A DNA stretch of 64,000 bases. It comes from Ryuthela nishihirai (lineage: Eukaryota > Arthropoda > Arachnida > Araneae > Heptathelidae). The stretch lies in NCBI GenBank assembly GCA_038380435.1, contig JAWZYU010000034.1:25895404-25959403 (forward strand), read 5' to 3'. This document shows positions 33,471 through 45,842 of the stretch, piece after piece. The position numbers and the translations under genes were made by a program. Positions within the stretch are counted from its first letter, which is position 1, and each line of letters begins with the position of its first letter. The notes under the pieces are model-generated. The model did not search any database and was not told the origin of the DNA. It saw only the letters and a program-made list of their open reading frames with translations.

Positions 33471-33813
33471 GGAAGGGAATTACAATTTAGTTCCAACTCT
33501 GCTTTTGGAAACTGCTTTTCTGTTCAGAGAGCCATTCTTCATCTTGATCGTCACTTATTTCAGTTTGTTAAAAATTGGCTTTCCCAAAATACCAATGCCA
33601 ATTTCTGTGGAAGGCATTTCCCTGCTGTCTATTTCTCCCCTGTGGTCTTGCACAAGTACAATTGTAAAAACAACTTTCAGTTTTCTTAATGGAGATACAT
33701 TAGTACACTGAAGAAGAGTCTGAAAAGTGATAGCGATTTGTTTAATAGATATTTCGTGGCAAATATACCAAAATAAATGACTAATTATAATTCTGATTCT
33801 TTTCTTTTTACAG

Positions 33814-33990
33814 AATCCACGTGCGAAGAACGGACAAGATTACAAGTGAAGCTAAGTACCACGCAGTAGAGGAATATATGTACTATGTTGAGGATCACTT
33901 CCGGAGCCTTGAACTAAAATCGAAGAAGATAAAGCGCAAGGTATTCGTAGCGACAGATGAACCTGCAGTTATAAGGGAATTAAAACAGAA
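33814..33990 (+). CDS. FUT8: FUT8-like exon d: donor-substrate motif HVRRTDK
   Basis: The acceptor is ttctttttacag and the donor is AA|gtaaga. After completing Gly it encodes IHVRRTDKITSEAKYHAVEE, then YMYYVEDHF and KVFVATDEPAVIRELKQ. This is the signature of the family: the Arg-Arg pair, the Asp-Lys that follow, and the Glu of TSEAKYH are all present where the human enzyme has [20 protein letters not shown]. The second motif reads ATDEP where human has ATDDP, an acidic swap. A 42-base minisatellite ends about 340 bases upstream. Confidence 0.95.
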
Positions 33991-34989
33991 GTAAGAATCT
34001 TTCAGTCATTCAGAACAAAAAGAAGTTGTTGAAATCCGAAACAAAGTAAACATGCATCAAAGACGATATAATAGTCTTAAAATATGGGTTTAATGACCCT
34101 TGATTATGGGTGACATTCAAAGTTCATCGTTTTCTTAAACAAGCTTTCAGTAGCAAAAGCAGAAGACAGTCGGGTGCCCCTTTATTTCTCGACTGTCACT
34201 CTGACCTCAATTCGACCTTGAGAACCATCTCAGATCTGTAATTTAACTTCCTTTTTTGTGCTGAGATCTGCTACCGAATTATTTTCAGGCACAAATTCTC
34301 AGCTTTATAGCAGATGTAGGTAGAACATTGACCTTTATTTGACCTTGAAGCACACGTTGGACCTGAAATTTCATAATATTTCTGAAATGTTCGGGCTCGA
34401 TTAGAGCAAGTGCCCGAGCATCCAAATTTCGACCCGTCCCCTCGTAAAGCTATTTTTGATTATAAAAATATTTATTTGTCTGTTATTATTATAATTATGT
34501 ACATTATAAAAATTTTCTCTGATACTATAAATATGTAGTTTCAAATACATATCTATAATTCTCATATATCCCCCGGGCAATCGCACACTTGCATGAGCCC
34601 TAAGCACTCATTTTCGGCTAGTACATATTGAACAAGGATATATCTATATGTGACCTTAAAAGACACACTAGATCTGATATTTTCTTATTTTTTCTGATGT
34701 GTTAGGTCACGAAATACTGTTTAGGCAGCAGTTTCCACCATTTTAGTATGCGTAAATTGAAATTTGACCTTTATTTGATCTTGAAGGACTTAACGGATTT
34801 CAAATCTCTCAACTTTTTCTTTTAATCTGTAACAAGAATTACCCGTGGGTAAAAAACTTCAGAGACCTATCACTTCTGCAACCTAGTTAAAATTTTATTC
34901 ATCTCATTTTACTCATTAGTAATTAACATTCAACGATTTGTAAGTTAGGACATACAACAGAAATCACTCGTTCACTTCCTGGATGACGC
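33991..34989. repeat. Degenerate tandem repeat (TTTGACCTTGAAGG type) in intron d-e
   Basis: From about 34130 to 34870 blocks with TTTGACCTT-GA, TCTGAAATTT-CTTA and TTTCTGA recur at roughly 130-170 bases. The same kind of sequence is at 61170-61950. No coding signal. Confidence 0.65.
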
Positions 34990-35572
34990 TGGAGGCGGAA
35001 TGGTTAGTGGGTAGCGTGCCAGGGCATTCCAGGATGCTATGGCCAGACTCCTAATCCGCAGTTCCAAGGTTCGAGTCCAAGCTGGGCCAGCGTTGAGATT
35101 TCTCTCAGCAAACCTCCCCACCCTAAGTCAGAAGTGGACACCGATGGGCTCGAAAAGGCTGCTGTCCGCCGGATGGGACTTTAAGCCGTGGCTCGTGTGC
35201 AGGAGACCATACATTGTACACTTTAAAGAATGCACTGGATGACCTTGATGGGAGGCTTCCTTATTAAAGACTGAAGAGCTGTCCAGTGGGTTCATTCCCC
35301 CAATCTACTCTGAGATTTCGGGGTTTTTGTAACCTAGCCAATTAACCCGTTGTGTGTAAAAAACTGCCGGTAAGAGGTAAAATAACCCGACAACCAAATA
35401 CAGTAATTCTTGACGGGGAAGGGGGGGGCGTCATTCGGTAGCGCGTCACAAAACTCCCCATCCTGTTCTTGATCAATAGGAGATACCGATGGTCTTGGGA
35501 AAGGTCTCCGGAGTCCTTGTCACCTGACCATTCAGCAAAAACGCGACGCTCATTGGTAAAACAACCCAATCT
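34990..35572 (+). repeat. Two diverged SINE-A pieces
   Basis: A complete but worn copy at about 34990-35395 (AATGGTTAGTGGGTAGCGTG; GGTTCGAGTCCAAGC; TGGGACTTTAAGCC). A second at about 35415-35572 has its middle deleted (CATTCGGTAGCGCGTCA directly to GATCAATAGGAGATACCGAT). Confidence 0.78.
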
Positions 35573-35804
35573 TGTTGACGTCACTGGTGACAGAGGTTTT
35601 CTACTCCCAGTAACTTCGCAAGCAGTCGGGTGCACAATTTTGGTTTCTCAAAAATTTCCGCGACAATTTCTCTTCATCAAAGGTGTGCCGCGGAATTAAA
35701 AAGTTTCGGAATTACTACTAGTTCAGAGAATAAATTGCTACAGTTTCTAAATTATTGTAGGTTGGTTGCTTAAATAATTTTTTATAGAAAATTGTTTCTT
35801 TCAG

Positions 35805-35958
35805 ATTTCCCTCCTACACTTTCATCTATAACCCATCAAATGCAAATCTGGCTTCAAATTTCTCAACTAGATATAGCAATGATTCATTCTGGGGAATTCT
35901 CGCTGACGTATTCATGTTAGCTAAAAGTGACATATTAGTCTGTACTCTGTCATCTGGG
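35805..35958 (+). CDS. FUT8: FUT8-like exon e: catalytic domain, end of the nucleotide-binding fold
   Basis: The acceptor is gtttctttcag and the donor is TCTGGG|gtaagt, phase 0. It encodes FPSYTFIYNPSNANLASNF, then STRYSNDSFWGILADVFMLA and KSDILVCTLSSG. Human FUT8 has YPNYEFISDN, then [20 protein letters not shown] and DFLVCTFSSQ. The Asp of the ILxD stretch, the Cys of LVCT and the Ser-Ser pair are kept. The residue after Ser-Ser is Gly instead of Gln, a change at a position next to the acceptor site. Only one base (the first of the codon plus the middle) separates Gly from other options, so a sequence or splice-site error is worth excluding. Confidence 0.9.
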
Positions 35959-36097
35959 GTAAGTACTATTTTTTTACACCTAAACACTATTTTTCTCTTT
36001 TTTTTTAAAAACAAAATCAAGTATCTTATTAAATGCTAGTTTTTCAGGAGTTAGAGGAAACAGCATGAAGTTCAGTGCGTGTATTCTCCGCACTGCT

Positions 36098-36300
36098 TGC
36101 ACTTGGGTTGTTTTAACTCTGAGCAGCAATTTTTGCCACACAATAGGATAAATGGCCAAGTTACAAAATGCATCAAGCTGAGCTGGTTTGTTCTACCTCT
36201 GAACAGAAAACTTTTACACACAATGCGCTAAGTGGCCAAGTCACAAATGCACCAAGTTCTGTTGGTTTATTTTACCTCTAAACTGCTATTTTTTGCACAT
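36098..36300 (-). repeat. Three SINE-A tail fragments in a row
   Basis: The tail block (TTGGTTTATTTTACCTCT-like, TTTTTGCACA) occurs three times, at about 36105, 36188 and 36262, each about 75-80 bases apart and cut before the centre. Confidence 0.65.
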
Positions 36301-38563
36301 CATCATTATCATCATCATCGTCCATCATCGTCCTTAAGCAGCCATGAGCTAGGGAGCTCCAACCACATGGTATATTTTAGTTCTCCAAATATCTCTATCC
36401 TGATCTATATCTGCTGCATCTGGCCAGTGTAGAGTAATTCTAACAAGTTCCTGTTTGACATTGTCTGCCCACCGTATCTTAGGTCTTCCCCTCTTTCTGA
36501 GGCCTGTAGGCACACTGTTCATAACCCTATTTGCCAATCTATAATGATCCATACGGGAAACATGGCCAAACCAACGGAGTCTCTCTCTACACAATATGCT
36601 GCTTAAAGGAGGTTGCAGACTCCTTTGCCTAACCTCATCATTAGTTACAAAGTTAAACCACCTAATGACCAAGATACTGCGTAAGCATCTAGAATCAAAA
36701 GCATCAAGTTCCCTGATAGCTTGTTTACAAAGGATTCACGTTTCACTACCATAACTAACCCTAGAAATAAACAAACTATTATACAATGTAATTTTAGTCT
36801 TTAGGTGTATGCGCCAATCTCTCCACACTCTCCATAGAATTTTAAAAGACCTGGCAGCAATCGCTATTTGTATGTTAATCTCATGCCGCACATCACTAGT
36901 ATCTGTTACGTAGCTCCCAAGATAATTAAACTGATACACCTGCTCAAGACTACAAACATTCAGATTAACTGTGTCATAGCCTGGTTGACTAATTTTCATC
37001 ACTTTAGTTTTCTCTCTGTTTTCTCCGCTACCAGTCTCATCAACAGTTCGAAACAAAGAGTTCATCTCATCAACATCATTTGTTAAAAGCGCTAGATCAT
37101 CAGCATAATATAACCAGAAGTTTTGATATCTTCAGACCATTTAAGGCCAAAATCTTTCCCTTGAAATAAATTTCGCATAACATAACCAATAAACAAACGA
37201 AAGAGAAAAGGAGACAAAATGCACCCTTGTCGAACACCAGAAGTAATGCTAAACCAATTGCTACAAGCCTTACCAACTCTCACTCACGACTCAGTGTTAT
37301 TATAGAGAACTTTCATTATGTTAACTAATTTGTCTGGTATGCCATACGATCTCACAATCAACCACAAATTATGTCCATCAACAGAAGCCTTTTTGAAGTC
37401 ACCAAAGCTAGCAACCAAAGGTTTCTGAAACGCTAAACATTTCTCAAGAATCTGCCTGAGTGCAAATACGTGATCTATACATCCCCTATCACTTCTGAAT
37501 CGACATTGCTCATCACGCAATTGCCTGTCAACCAGATTCTTAATCACTATTAAGCACAATCATGCAAAGAAATTTACCTAGAGCAGAAAGCAGGCAGATA
37601 ACCTTATTGTTATCACAAGAACTGGATCACCGTTTTTAAAAATATTGATATTAATTTCTCTAGTGACATCCTTAAGAACAATGCTTTTATAGTAAAAGAT
37701 ATTCAAAATTTCCCTCATGCTTGTGGTAACTGAAACTTTCTCAGCTTTTAGCATTTCAGAAGCAATTTCATCTACCCTTAAGTATTGATGATGTTTTAGT
37801 TTAAAAATAACGGAAATAATTTAAGACTATGATATAGAATCAACATTAAAGCCAGTAATGCATCTATGATCATTACAAATAATGGAAGTAGAACTAACTA
37901 TATTGTTTAGAACATCAATGAAATGCCCTGCCCAACTTGCCATGACAGGATCTCAGCTTCAGTAACCTTACCTTGTTTGTCCTTCAGTCCCTCTATATCT
38001 GTCCATTTTTTATCACACAAGATATTAAGTATCCTGTACAGCTTTCTTTTTTTGTCAGCCAAGCCATCAAGTCAAAGATTCTTATTAGCTGCTAACTGAT
38101 CCTTTCCCCATTTATTAAGCTCTCTGTAATGCTTTCTTTTAGGTCTAGTAGGATATTGATTAAGGACATTCCTGCAGTTCTCTCTTTCCAATATTAGCTC
38201 AAGTGCCTTATCAGTCAAATAATTTTGCCTCCTCTATTCCCTTTTACCAAAATAGCACTCTTACTTTTAAGAAAAGCCTGCTTAAAATGGTCCCATTCTT
38301 CCTCAACTTCAGTAGTAAACAAACCATGACTGCCATAATGACTAAGTAATCTATCATGGTAAGCTTCAGCTATAACTGGGTCTTTCAGAGCTTCAGTATT
38401 AAAGGTAAATTTTTTAACCTTAGCACAATAGTTCTTTAGTTTAGGTTGCAAGACACTTTTAACAAGGTAATGGTCAGATCCAATTTCAGCTCCCTCATAC
38501 AACCTGGAATTCCTGACAGAACTAGCCTATTTGCTCTTAATTAATATATAGTCAATCATATTC
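36297..38563 (-). mobile_element. RTE-like LINE copy D, 5' truncated
   Basis: 3' end in (ATC)n near 36300; reverse transcriptase parts SITSGVRQGCILSPFLFRLF and RERLRWFGHVSRMDHYRLAN; the YADD region reads with a frame break. It stops at the endonuclease end (ILINSK-like) near 38563. Many stops and small deletions. Confidence 0.88.
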
Positions 38564-38578
38564 GCGGAAATGTCATTC

Positions 38579-38705
38579 AAGTTGTTAATAGTGCCAGACA
38601 CCCCTCTCAAAAAGGTCCCTCAAGTTGTTAATAGTGCCAGACACCCCTCTCAGAAAGGTCCCTTAAGTTGTTAATAGTGTCAGACACCCCTCTAAGAAAG
38701 GTCTC
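38579..38705. repeat. Three copies of a 43-base unit
   Basis: TCAAGTTGTTAATAGTGCCA followed by GACACCCCTCTCAAAAAGGT repeats three times with few changes, at the broken end of LINE copy D. Confidence 0.92.
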
Positions 38706-38899
38706 CCATCATCGACATCATCGCCCCAAACCCATAGGAAGTAAACAACTGTTCTGAATTTTCCCAAATATTAGATTGTTCCAAAGTGCGATCTGGTGTT
38801 TAAAATACTGTAATTATTTTTAATAGGAAATCTTGAGCGTCAGTTCAAAAGAATGTTTAGCGACAGAAATTATGAATGAATTAATTTAATTAAATAGTC

Positions 38900-39497
38900 A
38901 ACCAGATCACAAACGCACAATAATATAATCCAAACATAAATTTGCCTACTATCAGCACGTAATCAAACCATCAAGAGAAAGCTTCACAATTCTTGACTAC
39001 ATTTAAAATAGTTGATTTACAATTGTTAAATTCTATCCAAAACAAAAACTACAAACTCTATCCAAAGCAAAAAGAGAATCTTTATAGAATATTCATCAAG
39101 CGACACAATTATCTTCGTGAATGAACTTACAAGTTACCAAGTTTCATCTTACCAATTCCTTTCAAACGTTGATCACCACATATTATATATACGATGACTC
39201 GTCTATGAAGAAATTAAACCAACCAACCACTTATTCGATTAACCACATTGTTCAGTACTGCCTCTTCGGTTTAATCGCGAAGTTTCTCGACTAACCTTTA
39301 ATAAGATTAACATAAAATATTCACTTTTACTTACAACCGACAACTTTTCAATTCACTCTTTTACAAATCGTTAAATATTCACAAGTTTTGCCTGTTCCAA
39401 TCAGCTAGTGACGTAATTTTCACGCTGAAGCCCACACCAGCGTCAATGACATATCAGTTACGGTTTTATTGTAGCACATTCATCTGTCGTAACACTG
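38900..39497 (-). mobile_element. LTR of a Ty3/gypsy-like element
   Basis: On the minus strand the LTR begins TGTTACGACAGATGAATGTG right after AAGGAGTGGGCAG, a plausible polypurine tract. The sequence toward 38900 is homologous to the solo LTR at 25330-26145. The left border is not defined. Confidence 0.6.
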
Positions 39498-39746
39498 CCC
39501 ACTCCTTAGATCTTGTCCGCCCCAAACAGTTCTGGATTCCGAAGCTTCTTCAGTTCTTCGATGAAACGGGGCCAAACGATCCACGTGAACCATCTTGTAC
39601 TTTGTAGTCGGACATCGACGAATGCGATATATCATTTCGTTAATCCTGTTAACTACTGTATATGGACTTTCCCATGGACGGACCACCCATAGATGTTTTT
39701 TTCCCTCTCTGAATATCTTAATGAAACGACACTTAACAGTATACAA
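39498..39746 (-). pseudogene. Ty3/gypsy-like integrase C-terminal fragment
   Basis: An open frame of 88 codons reads FREGKKHLWVVRPWESPYTV, then VNRINEMIYRIRRCPTTKYK and MVHVDRLAPFHRR. This is the end of gypsy-type Pol: the GPY/F-like part (here ESPYTV), the IYRI strand and the VHVDRLAPF end. It lies directly upstream of the LTR, as expected. Everything before is missing. Confidence 0.82.
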
Positions 39747-40019
39747 CTCTTTTTCGTTCGGTGTGCTGCTATACCTATAATCACGGCCTTAAATCGTTCC
39801 CATTGATTTTAATGATTAAAATTTTTTTATTACTAGCTAGTGTTTCGTAAATATGAGAACATTGTTTTTTCTTTACTGTCTATTGTTCATCTGTGTTTAT
39901 AAGAATCAAATCTTATTGGGCTACATAACAGTCCTGGCGAAATAAATATTTTACATCGGTAAACATTATTTTACACTACGAGTCATACTTCTTGAATTTG
40001 AAAAACCTGATAAATATAG

Positions 40020-42275
40020 GGTCTGTAAATGGTAGTTAGGCATAAACTGGAAGGAGAGATGTGTACCAATCCCTAGTGATGATGCATAGATCCGGCCAGG
40101 TCTAGCACTTAATGTCCGACCCCGCCTTCTCGTGGTGCAGGCCATTCGTACTTTTCAAAAGAGATATTCTGTTTTGGAGTGACGTCAGCCTTTAACGGAG
40201 GAGGAACAGGTGTTTTCCCCATGCCTGCGATCAGGGGGCTGTTTGATATTGTTGGCTCTACCTATCTCAATAAATCTTGTTCCTTTAAAAATCCTACTAA
40301 TCGTTTTCTCTCTGCAAGAAAGTGGAACGTGAGGACGTCATATAGAGATTATTTTCTTGATGTCCTCACGCAGGAATTCCAGCGTTTTAACCTAGATATT
40401 CTAAGGTTAGCAAGAGACCAGATGCACAAGTAAAGGTGAAGTACTTAAAAATAACTTTAAATTTCTCTTTTCAGGGAGGAGGATGGAAAGCATCTCAAAG
40501 GTTTAAGTTTTTTTCCTCAGCAGACACGCCAGTGATGCTCTTCTAGGATATGACTGCATTAATGAAAGATTTCTTACAGCAAAATTTAAAACAAAATTAA
40601 AGATTTGAATGCCATCTGTTTTTATGCCCCCGTAGATGACTCTGATGAGAATGAGAAGGATACATTTTACAGCCAGCTTCAGGATATTTTCAATTCTGCG
40701 AAGAAAGGATATATTTCTCTTGTGTTACATAACTTCAATACTAAAGTTGGTACTGACTCTGACCTTTAGGCAGGAGTTTTAGGTCCCTTTGGCATTGGTA
40801 GTTCCAATGGCAATGGGGAACGTCTCCTACAGATAAGTAAACTTAATGATTTACGAATAAGAAACACATACTACAAACATCAGGACATTTATAAATATAC
40901 ATGGGTTTCATTTGATGGGTTGCACAGGAATATGATAGATTATATTTTAATTAACAACAAATGGCCCAATTCAGTTAGGAATACTAGATCATACAGAGGA
41001 GCCGAAATTGTGTCTCCTGGTCAAAAGTGTCTTGCAACTGAATCTTAAGAAATACGCTAAGGTTAAGAAAATTACCTTCAACACTGAAGGTCTGAAAGAT
41101 ACAGATGTAGCTAAAGCATACCATGATAGGCTACTTAGTCATTATGACAATCGTGGTTTGATTACCACTGAAGTTGAGAAAGAATGGGATTGTTTTAAAA
41201 AGGTGATCGCAATTTCGTGATAATTATAGGGGAATTGGTTTACCTTCTGTTCCAGGTAAAGTTCTTTGCATGATTATTCTTAAAAGAAATAAGAATTTGG
41301 TTGATGACAACTGCATGTGAATAGCGTGGATTCAGAAGTGTTATGGAATGTATTTTCTCTTTTGTTTGGTTATTGAGTATGTTATACGAAATTCTTGCAA
41401 GAGAAAGGTTTTGTATTTAAATGGTCTAAAGATTTCTAAAAGTCTAATTATGGATCTAAAGATGGTCTAAAGATTTCGAAATATCTGATTTAGATTAAGC
41501 AGATGATTTGACTTGTTTGCTAATGATGTTGATGAGATGAATTCTTTCATTAGGGCTGTTGATGAGACTGGTAGTAGAGTAGGTTTGGAGATAAACAGAG
41601 AAAAAACTAAAGTGATGAAAAATTGATTAGGCAGGTTTTGATTCAGTTGCTTTGAATGGCTGCACTCTTGAGCAAGTGTCTCATTTTAATTATCTTGGGA
41701 GCTATGTAACAGATACAGGTGAAGTACGGCATGAGGAAAATAGAAGAATAGAGATTGCCGCTGGGACTTTTAAGAATCTATGGAGAGTGTGGAATTTTCT
41801 TTAGGCGTGTACACCTAAAGACTAAAATTAGGCTAGATAATAGTTTGGTTCTTTATAAGATTAGTTATGGTAGCGAAACATGGAACCTTTGCAAGCAGGA
41901 TAACAAAAAACTAGATGTGTTTTATTCTAGATGCTTACGCAGTGTCTTGGGCATTAGGTGGTTTGACTTAATAACGAACTAATGATGAGGTTAGGCAAAG
42001 GAGTCGGCAACCTCCCTTCCGTTGGTTTTGCCATGTTGTCCGTATGAAAAATTATACGTTGTCGAATAGGGTTTTGAACAGTGTGCCAAAGGCCTCAGAA
42101 AGGGGGGGGGGGGAGAGACCTAGGATGCGGTGGGCAGAAAATGTCAAACAGGACCTTGTTAGAATTGGCCTTGAGTGGCCAAAAGCAGCAGCTGTAGCTC
42201 AGAAGAGACAGGTCTGGAGAGGAAAATTACACAGTCTGGTTGGACCTCCGTAGCCCATTGCTGCATGAGAATTTT
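40020..42275 (+). mobile_element. RTE-like LINE copy C, internally deleted
   Basis: 5' end GGTCTGTAAATGGTAGTTAG. Endonuclease remnants (40179-40990), a deletion near 41203 joining the linker to the KGDRS-DNYRGI region of the reverse transcriptase, then worn RT, and the C-terminal end (ETWNLCKQDNKKLDVFYSRC, AENVKQDLVRIGLEWPKAAA) to TAGCCCATTGCTGCATGAG. Confidence 0.88.
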
Positions 42276-42310
42276 ATATGTATGTAATAAATATAGTAAA
42301 TAAATAACCT

Positions 42311-42311
<1 letters not shown>

Positions 42312-42395
<84 letters not shown>
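42312..42395. repeat. (ATC)n microsatellite, about 28 units
   Basis: Uninterrupted ATC triplets. On the minus strand this is the (GAT)n tail of LINE copy E, expanded from the few units seen at other 3' ends. Confidence 0.97.
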
Positions 42396-42396
<1 letters not shown>

Positions 42397-43379
42397 AGCA
42401 GCCATGGGCTACGGAGGTCCAACTAGACCGTGCAATTTAATTCTCCAAGTAAGTCTTTCCTGAGCTACATCTACTGCATCTGGCCACAGCACACCAATTC
42501 TAACAAGGTCCTGTTTGACATTGTCTGCCCACCGCAACCTAGGTTTCCCCCTCTTTCTGAGGCCTTCAAGCACACTATTCATAATCTTATTCGCTAATTT
42601 AAAATTATCCGAACGGGCAACATGGCCAAACCAACGGAGTCTCTCTCTGCACAATATGTTGCTTAAAGGAGGTTGCCGACTCCTTTGCCTAACCTCATCA
42701 TTAGTTACAATGTTAAATCACCTAATGCCCAAGATACTGCGTAAGTATCTAGTATCAAAAGCATCTAGTTTCCTGCTATCTTGTTTACAAAGTATCCAAG
42801 TTTCACTATCATAACTAACCCTAGAAAGAACCAAACTATTATACAGTCTAATTTTAGTCTCTAGGTGTATACGCCTATTTCTCCACACTCTCCATAGATC
42901 CTTAACAGTCCGGGCAGCAATCCCTATCCGTCTGTTAATCTCATGCCGCACATCACCAGTATCAGTTATATAGTTCCCAAGATAATTAAACTGTGACACC
43001 TATTCAAGATTGCAACCGTTCAGATTAACTGAATTTCAGCCTGCCTGACCAATTTTCATCACTTTAGTTTTCTCCCTGTTTATAACCAAACTTACTCTAC
43101 TACCAGTCTCATCAACAGCTCGAATGAAAGAGTTCATCTCATCAACATCATTTGCCAAAAGGGCTAAATCATCAGCATAATCTAAATCAGAAATTTTCTT
43201 TTCTCCAGCCCATTTAAGGCCAAAATCTTTCCGTTGAAGTGAATTTCGTATACATAATCAATAACCAAACTAAACGGAAAAGGAGACAAAATGCACCCTT
43301 GTCGAACACCAGAATTAATGCTAAACCAATTGCTTGAAGACTTACCAACTCTCTCACACACGACTCAATGTTATAATAG
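42396..43379 (-). mobile_element. RTE-like LINE copy E, 5' truncated
   Basis: 3' third: VRHEINRRIGIAARTVKDLW, YNSLVLSRVSYDSETWILCK, CRERLRWFGHVARSDNFKLA, QDLVRIGVLWPDAVDVAQER. YADD is still readable near 43178. It ends abruptly within the RVGKS-S-NWFSI part. Confidence 0.9.
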
Positions 43380-43649
43380 TAAATAAAATTATAATATAGC
43401 AATAAACCAAATGAATATAATAAAATAGTTATTCCACTAGTAAAACTGTAAGCTAAGAGAGTAAATAGTAATGAAATGCAAGACACCTGTTCAACACCAT
43501 AAAAATTAACTTTGTACATTTATTATATATTAATATACGAAATATATAAAATGTACGTTTCGTATATTTTGGTTTCCTATTCAACACTATAAGAAATCTC
43601 TTTGGAGAATTTTACACATTTACAGAATGAACATCTATATTTGATGTCA
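43380..43649. other. AT-rich DNA after LINE E
   Basis: No element recognised. Confidence 0.4.
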
Positions 43650-44265
43650 TTGAACATTTACAGAATGATGTCATGCACACTAGGAATCCAGGATACGTCT
43701 TAACTTACTCACTTACTCACTCACTTATTGACAGACTACTCATTCACTTACTTACTTATTCTGTAAATCACGTACTGTCTGGCTTACTTAGTTACTTATT
43801 TACTTACCGACTAACTCTCAAAATAACTTACTAACTCATCCACTTAGTGACTGACTTTCACACTTATTTTCTTACAGTTTTACTGATTTGCTTACACATT
43901 TACTACATTATTTACTCTCACACTTACTAAATTACTTACTCACATGCGTATTGAATTACTTACTCAAGTTCTTATTTACTTACCCACACACGTACTGACT
44001 CACATTCTTACTTACTTATTCACTAAATCACTTAGTGACTGACTTACACATTTATGAACTTACACATTTGATGAATTAATTATGCACTTACTTACACATT
44101 TACTGACTTACTTACACATTTACTGACTTACACACTGACTTACTTACTCACAAACTTACTTACCTTCATACTTACTTATTTACTCACTCACAGAGTAAAA
44201 TACTTGCTGACTTCAAAAACGAAATCATCATATACGAATTACTTACTGACTGGCTGACTGACTCA
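43650..44265. repeat. Degenerate ACTTACTTACTC-type repeat
   Basis: Long run of 4-base units (CTTA, CTCA, CTGA) such as ACTTACTCACTTACTCACTC, with wandering register. Looks like an old tetranucleotide microsatellite. Confidence 0.9.
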
Positions 44266-44780
44266 CATATAGTAGCTATACATCACATACGAAATAAAAA
44301 ATATAAAATTTACGGAAAAAAGAATAGTTAATACTCAGGGACTCAAATGATATATTTTTGGAATATTTCACATCTGTTTCAAGAAAACTGTCCTTTTGTA
44401 TGGAAAGCAGAAATCGCTCCTTTTGTAAAACCCAAACATTCTCGGTTTACTAATATTCAACTCTCTGTTAAACACGAAAAGAAATCTTTATGTCGAAACA
44501 AATTATTAAAAATATCGTTAATTTTCAAAGGCTGTAATAATACCTACAAACGCTTCTTAATTTAGAAAAAATACTTTTAACGTGAGATATCAAAATTCTT
44601 TATAATATTTTCTGTTCCTACGATAGATTTGTCTTATGGATCATACACTTTTTTTAATCAGACTCACGTATTCTGTAATGAAAGAAAAATTCTTACAGAG
44701 GATCAGTATAAAATGTTCAAGAAAAACTAACTTCATAACAATTCTTTTTGGAGTCGTGTCGAACGAAGATACACCGATAA
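44266..44780. other. AT-rich intron DNA
   Basis: One 72-codon frame at 44347 without recognisable motif. Confidence 0.4.
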
Positions 44781-45842
44781 ATCAACAGGAACAATATAAT
44801 TTAATTATATTATAATATATAATATAATAATATATGTATTATTATAGGTTATGGTATACAGTGTGATAAATTTTAAGACGGATGAAACGCATACGAGAGT
44901 GAATCACCTCGCTTACTGGATGAGTCGCCTACAGTAACCAATCACACACTCACTGCCTAACATTAGCTTTTCAAATGTCTCGTAGAAAAACTACATAGTG
45001 ATTATTTGTTTATAAAGCTGAAGGACAAGCACTGCAATAATGACGATTACAAGTATTTGGTACAGGAACATTGTAATATACTGGTCAATTGAACAGAAAA
45101 TTTTAGTTGGTTGGCATTTTAATGAAATAATACCGATGAAAAATTTAAAAATATCACATTCAGACGTGTGAATTTCCTTTCCTAACGTTGAAATAAATCA
45201 AAACTCATCTGCACATGCTCTGAGCCACAGACTTTATCCAATTAAGACTGCAGAGCCGATAATTCTCGAAATACGGTACACAGACATGAAAATAATAAGG
45301 GAAGACTTGTTTAGACACTGTATAAATGTTTTCTCTGCTTATTCACATGAACGGATCATTTAAAAATTACTGCAATAATTATTTGAAAAGAAAGTAAGGT
45401 AGTGTATTTGTCTTATGAATATTCATTACTAATCGATCATTACACAGATAAATTTATTAGTTTTTACAAGAATTCAGATGTGAAAACGCAATAGTTATCA
45501 AATAAGAAAGTATAATTCATGCTTTGATTGTGATTCGTATTTGCATAAGAATATCTGAAGTTTGAACTTACTATCAATTAGGGCAATATAATATATAAAT
45601 ATGTGTTATATAATATAATACACAGTAAAATAATATATATTATTATATATTATTATATATTATAATATACAGTATAATAATATAATTATTATATATAACA
45701 ATTATAATAATTTATATATATATATATACAGTAAATATATTACATATATATTTTTATATATTATAATATAGAGCATAATAATATATATTATTATATATTA
45801 TAATATACAGCATAATAATATATATTATTATATATTATACGC
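44781..45842. repeat. AT-rich palindromic tracts (ATAATATATATTATTAT)
   Basis: Dense at 44800-44860 and 45590-45842, where TATAATATACAG-CATAATAATATATATTAT recurs three or four times. These would form cruciforms. The stretch between them is plain AT-rich DNA. Confidence 0.85.
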
